In this document: in pieces, positions 61,879 to 64,000 of the stretch
Layout: each line of letters begins with the position of its first letter
Numbering within the stretch: the first letter of the stretch is position 1
Assembly: GCF_003173035.1 (NCBI RefSeq)
Contig: NZ_QGLE01000015.1
Span: 20,290 to 84,289, forward strand
Source of the DNA: Zavarzinia aquatilis
GTDB lineage: Bacteria > Pseudomonadota > Alphaproteobacteria > Zavarziniales > Zavarziniaceae
DNA: 64,000 nt
Direction: 5' to 3'
Position numbers and translations under genes: made by a program
Notes under the pieces: generated by a model
Seen by the model: only the letters and a program-made list of their open reading frames with translations
What the model was told of the DNA's origin: nothing
Databases searched by the model: none

Positions 61879-62871
61879 TCAGTCGCGCAGACCGAGCGTG
61901 CGCTGGAAATTCAGCAGCCGGGCCGTCGCCGCCACGCCGCCATCGCTTTCCGGCAGGGCTTCGGCAAAGGCGGCGATCGCCGCTTCGGCGAGCGGCGTCC
62001 AGGCCGCGACACGGTCGCGCAGCCAGGCCTTGTTGCCCTCGACGGTCAGCGCCATTTCGACGAGGCGCGACGCCCACCGGCGATGACGTTCGGCATCGCG
62101 CATTTCCGCCTGCGACAACAGGCTGTAGAGCGTATCGCCATTGGCGAGCGCCACCTCGGCGAAGGTGCCGAACATGACTTCCTCGACCGCGGGCTTCAGC
62201 ACCAGATTGAAGACGACGAAAGCCTCGGACCAGTCCCAGACGACCAGGGCTTCTTCCAGCAGACGGCGGAAGCCCTGCCACTGCGGCGCGTCTTCCCAGA
62301 TCTTGCGCTCGGCGGTGCCGAAACCGAGATCAGACTGCGCCTTGCCCAGTTCGATCGTACGATAGGCGGTGTGGGTCACCCAGCGCAGCGAGTCCGCCGA
62401 CTGGAAGTAGAGGCAGGTGGTGATGGTGCTGGCCGGCGCCATCTGGGCGACATAGGCCGAGCCCATCTGCAGGCCGTGATAGAGATAACGGGCCGGCGAA
62501 TGGAATGCCGCCAGCGTCGCGATCCACTCGCGCGAGATCATCTGGTCGTGACCACGGTCGCTGAACTGGTCGAACAGGCCGTTGACATAGGTCTCCTGCC
62601 CGTCCTGCAGGATGTTGTAGGTCCGGTAGACCAGCTGATCCGGATCCTGGAACAGATCCCAGTCGTGGTGCTTCAGCGGGCTTTCGTTGCAATACTTGCG
62701 ATACCACTGGTTCATCGCCAGGTTGGGATCGAGTTCCCACGGAACATTCGGATCGCGCTGACGATAGTGCAGGCGGGTATTGACGATGTCGTATTCGCTC
62801 GGCCGTTTGCGGCGATCGGCGAGATGCGACCAGGTCTTCAACGGCTTCAAGGGCTCGGGTGCGGCGGACAT
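61879..62871 (-). CDS. tmoE: toluene-monooxygenase-type hydroxylase beta subunit
   Basis: A 330-residue TmoE/TouE-like subunit of the soluble di-iron hydroxylase: TWSHLADRRKRPSEYDIVN, DPDQLVYRTYNILQDGQETY, AYVAQMAPASTITTCLYFQ, DSLRWVTHTAYRTIEL and DAERHRRWASRLVEMAL match the family closely. The beta subunit has no metal site but is needed for hydroxylase assembly with the alpha (TmoA) and gamma (TmoB) subunits. Last gene of the tmoB-C-D-E run; the regulator gene follows after a 180-base gap with no tmoF-like reductase. Confidence 0.93.
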   Translation of the reverse strand: MSAAPEPLKPLKTWSHLADRRKRPSEYDIVNTRLHYRQRDPNVPWELDPNLAMNQWYRKYCNESPLKHHDWDLFQDPDQLVYRTYNILQDGQETYVNGLFDQFSDRGHDQMISREWIATLAAFHSPARYLYHGLQMGSAYVAQMAPASTITTCLYFQSADSLRWVTHTAYRTIELGKAQSDLGFGTAERKIWEDAPQWQGFRRLLEEALVVWDWSEAFVVFNLVLKPAVEEVMFGTFAEVALANGDTLYSLLSQAEMRDAERHRRWASRLVEMALTVEGNKAWLRDRVAAWTPLAEAAIAAFAEALPESDGGVAATARLLNFQRTLGLRD

Positions 62872-62901
62872 TGGGGGTTCCTTCCCGGAATTCGGTTCTT
62901 G

Positions 62902-63219
62902 TCAGATGTGCTTGGCGAGATAGAAGCGCACGCGATCTTCCGACGTGTCGATCTGGCCCGAGAAGGAGCCGAGATTGATCTCGATCTCGCGCATCTGGAA
63001 CGGACGGCCCAGGGCCTCCTCCATCGACGCGCGGGTGAGGATGCATTCATCCTCGCATTCGATGCGGATGTAGGCGGTGCGGTCCTCGACGTGGATTTCC
63101 TTGCCGGGGTTGTCATCCTCGACCGCCTGGATGGCGGCCTGGGCGACTTCACCGGCGCGCAGAATCGGGCCGACGCGGTTGTTACGATAGGCGTCACCGG
63201 ACGAATTTTGCTTGGACAT
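62902..63219 (-). CDS. tmoD: toluene-monooxygenase-type effector (coupling) protein
   Basis: A 105-residue cofactor-less coupling protein. [57 protein letters not shown] and the EDRVRFYL end match TmoD. It binds the hydroxylase and tunes oxygen activation. SD GGAGAG precedes the ATG; 30 bases upstream of tmoE. Confidence 0.93.
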   Translation of the reverse strand: MSKQNSSGDAYRNNRVGPILRAGEVAQAAIQAVEDDNPGKEIHVEDRTAYIRIECEDECILTRASMEEALGRPFQMREIEINLGSFSGQIDTSEDRVRFYLAKHI

Positions 63220-63233
63220 GTCTCTCTCCCGCG

Positions 63234-63572
63234 TCAGGTGTGCGATTTGCAGGCCTCGATGCCTTCGACATTCACGAAGACGTCGTCGCCCCGAAGTTCA
63301 ACCGGATACTGCGCGATCCGGCAGTCGGTCGGGTTCAACCCGGCGCCGGTCTCGCTGTCGAACTGCCAGAGATGCGCCTTGCAGGTGATCACGCCATTCT
63401 CGAAGCTGCCGTCGATGAGGGCGATTTCCTGATGCGGGCACATGGACTGGAAGGCCTTGATCCGGCCGCCGTCAACACAGACGACGAGGACGTCACGGCC
63501 GCTGGCGGTGGTGAACTCCTCCATCTCGCCTTCCCAGACGTCGTCGAGCGTGCAGATTTTCTCGAACGCCAT
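63234..63572 (-). CDS. tmoC: Rieske-type ferredoxin of the toluene monooxygenase
   Basis: A 112-residue Rieske ferredoxin. The cluster is bound by C-x-H in [10 protein letters not shown] and C-x2-H in [11 protein letters not shown]. It carries electrons from the NADH reductase (TmoF) to the di-iron hydroxylase. Between tmoB and tmoD with gaps of 19 and 14 bases. Confidence 0.94.
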   Translation of the reverse strand: MAFEKICTLDDVWEGEMEEFTTASGRDVLVVCVDGGRIKAFQSMCPHQEIALIDGSFENGVITCKAHLWQFDSETGAGLNPTDCRIAQYPVELRGDDVFVNVEGIEACKSHT

Positions 63573-63591
63573 GCTTTTTCTCTTCGCGCGG

Positions 63592-63852
63592 TCAGATGTC
63601 GGAAAAGATGACGTCGATGGTCTCGGTCGGCATCAGGCCGGCCGATTTCACCTGCAGGTCACGCGGAAAGACCTCGCCGGTCGAGTGACGACGGACACGC
63701 AGCACCTTGCCGGGACGCGGCGCGACACGGCGGTTCACCGAATGCACGGCGCAGGCGGCGGCGACTTCGTCCATGGTCGAGCCATCGTCGACGACGACCA
63801 GCTGGATCACGAAATCGCCCTCGAAATTCGAAGACAACGGAAAAATGGCCAT
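63592..63852 (-). CDS. tmoB: toluene-monooxygenase-type hydroxylase gamma subunit
   Basis: An 86-residue TmoB: MAIFPLSSNFEGDFVIQLVV, VNRRVAPRPGKVLRVRRH, FPRDLQVKSAGLMPTE and VIDVIFSDI match the family. The ATG at 63852 has GGGAGGA six bases upstream and gives the family length; the frame is open for seven more codons. Upstream, where tmoA normally ends, only 50 bases separate it from a transposase stop codon. Confidence 0.92.
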   Translation of the reverse strand: MAIFPLSSNFEGDFVIQLVVVDDGSTMDEVAAACAVHSVNRRVAPRPGKVLRVRRHSTGEVFPRDLQVKSAGLMPTETIDVIFSDI

Positions 63853-63901
63853 GGGTTCCTCCCCTTTATTCACGAATGGGGGAGAGCGACTGTCTTGTTG
63901 G

Positions 63902-64000
63902 TCAAGAGAGATTTGGCATGGCCTGCCGGACGTCTCGTGCTTTTGCGTTGAGCCGGACGAGGAGTTTTCGGGCGAGGGCGATGCGGATGACCTTTCTGGG
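63902..64000 (-). mobile_element. 3' end of an IS110-family transposase gene (cut by the window edge)
   Basis: On the minus strand the last 99 bases read PRKVIRIALARKLLVRLNAK and a further twelve residues to a TGA at 63902. This is the typical C-terminus of IS110/IS1111 transposases (K-x-ALxAxARKLLxxLNAM-type). Too short to appear as a normal gene. IS110 elements lack terminal repeats and make no target duplication, so the insertion border cannot be read; it must lie between 63853 and 63902. The element would separate tmoB from any upstream tmoA. Confidence 0.7.

Overview
The window is high-GC (by eye about two-thirds G+C), densely packed DNA from an alphaproteobacterium. The best evidence is a canonical ctrA cell-cycle regulator, a chpT-type histidine phosphotransferase a few genes away, a DUF3553 protein and an apparent member of the alphaproteobacterial mmgR/suhB (alpha-r8) small RNA family. 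Gene content (CYP153 alkane hydroxylase, toluene-monooxygenase-type operon, several CoA and flavin enzymes) points to a free-living, hydrocarbon-using environmental bacterium, probably Rhodospirillales-like. I do not assign a genus.

Layout. 0.1-8 kb: ctrA, an epoxide-hydrolase-like enzyme, a compact chemotaxis operon (cheA-cheY-cheB-cheR, with CheW-like and receiver domains fused into CheA) and chpT. 8-10 kb: DUF3553 protein and an acyl-CoA ligase. 10-17 kb: a type I restriction-modification locus (hsdM-hsdS-XRE/ImmA remnant-hsdR) ending at a tRNA-Val. hsdS is out of frame at a run of nine G residues and its recognition domains are AT-rich, so it looks phase-variable and mosaic. 17-27 kb: housekeeping and metabolic genes (N-formylglutamate amidohydrolase, GNAT, the small RNA, an LpxH-like phosphoesterase with a glycosyltransferase, SDR, malate dehydrogenase, 3-oxoacid CoA-transferase, phosphoesterase, Ser/Thr kinase-Usp fusion). 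27-33 kb: TauD dioxygenase, LysR, quinone oxidoreductase, pirin, FMN reductase and an EthA-like Baeyer-Villiger monooxygenase.

33-48.5 kb is a hydrocarbon-oxidation region: a MalT-like LuxR regulator, a DUF1302 outer-membrane protein, a Ycf48-like propeller, DUF1329 and an RND exporter (frameshifted) on the minus strand; divergently, CYP153 and its ferredoxin; then a GMC alcohol oxidoreductase and a natural fusion of a membrane di-iron desaturase/hydroxylase with its own reductase and ferredoxin. 48.5-53.7 kb: a lower-GC nucleotidyltransferase gene pair beside tRNA-Ala, YggT, DUF167, folD, LysE, TetR, a 29-codon ORF and a LysR.

53.7-59.7 kb is one minus-strand polyamine operon (potA-B-C-D, a carbon-nitrogen hydrolase and an acetylpolyamine amidohydrolase), interrupted by a palindromic repeat. 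59.9-64 kb holds a XylR/DmpR-type sigma-54 activator downstream of tmoB-C-D-E. Just upstream of tmoB, where tmoA would be expected, the window ends in the 3' end of an IS110-family transposase, so the operon may have been split or lost its catalytic subunit gene.
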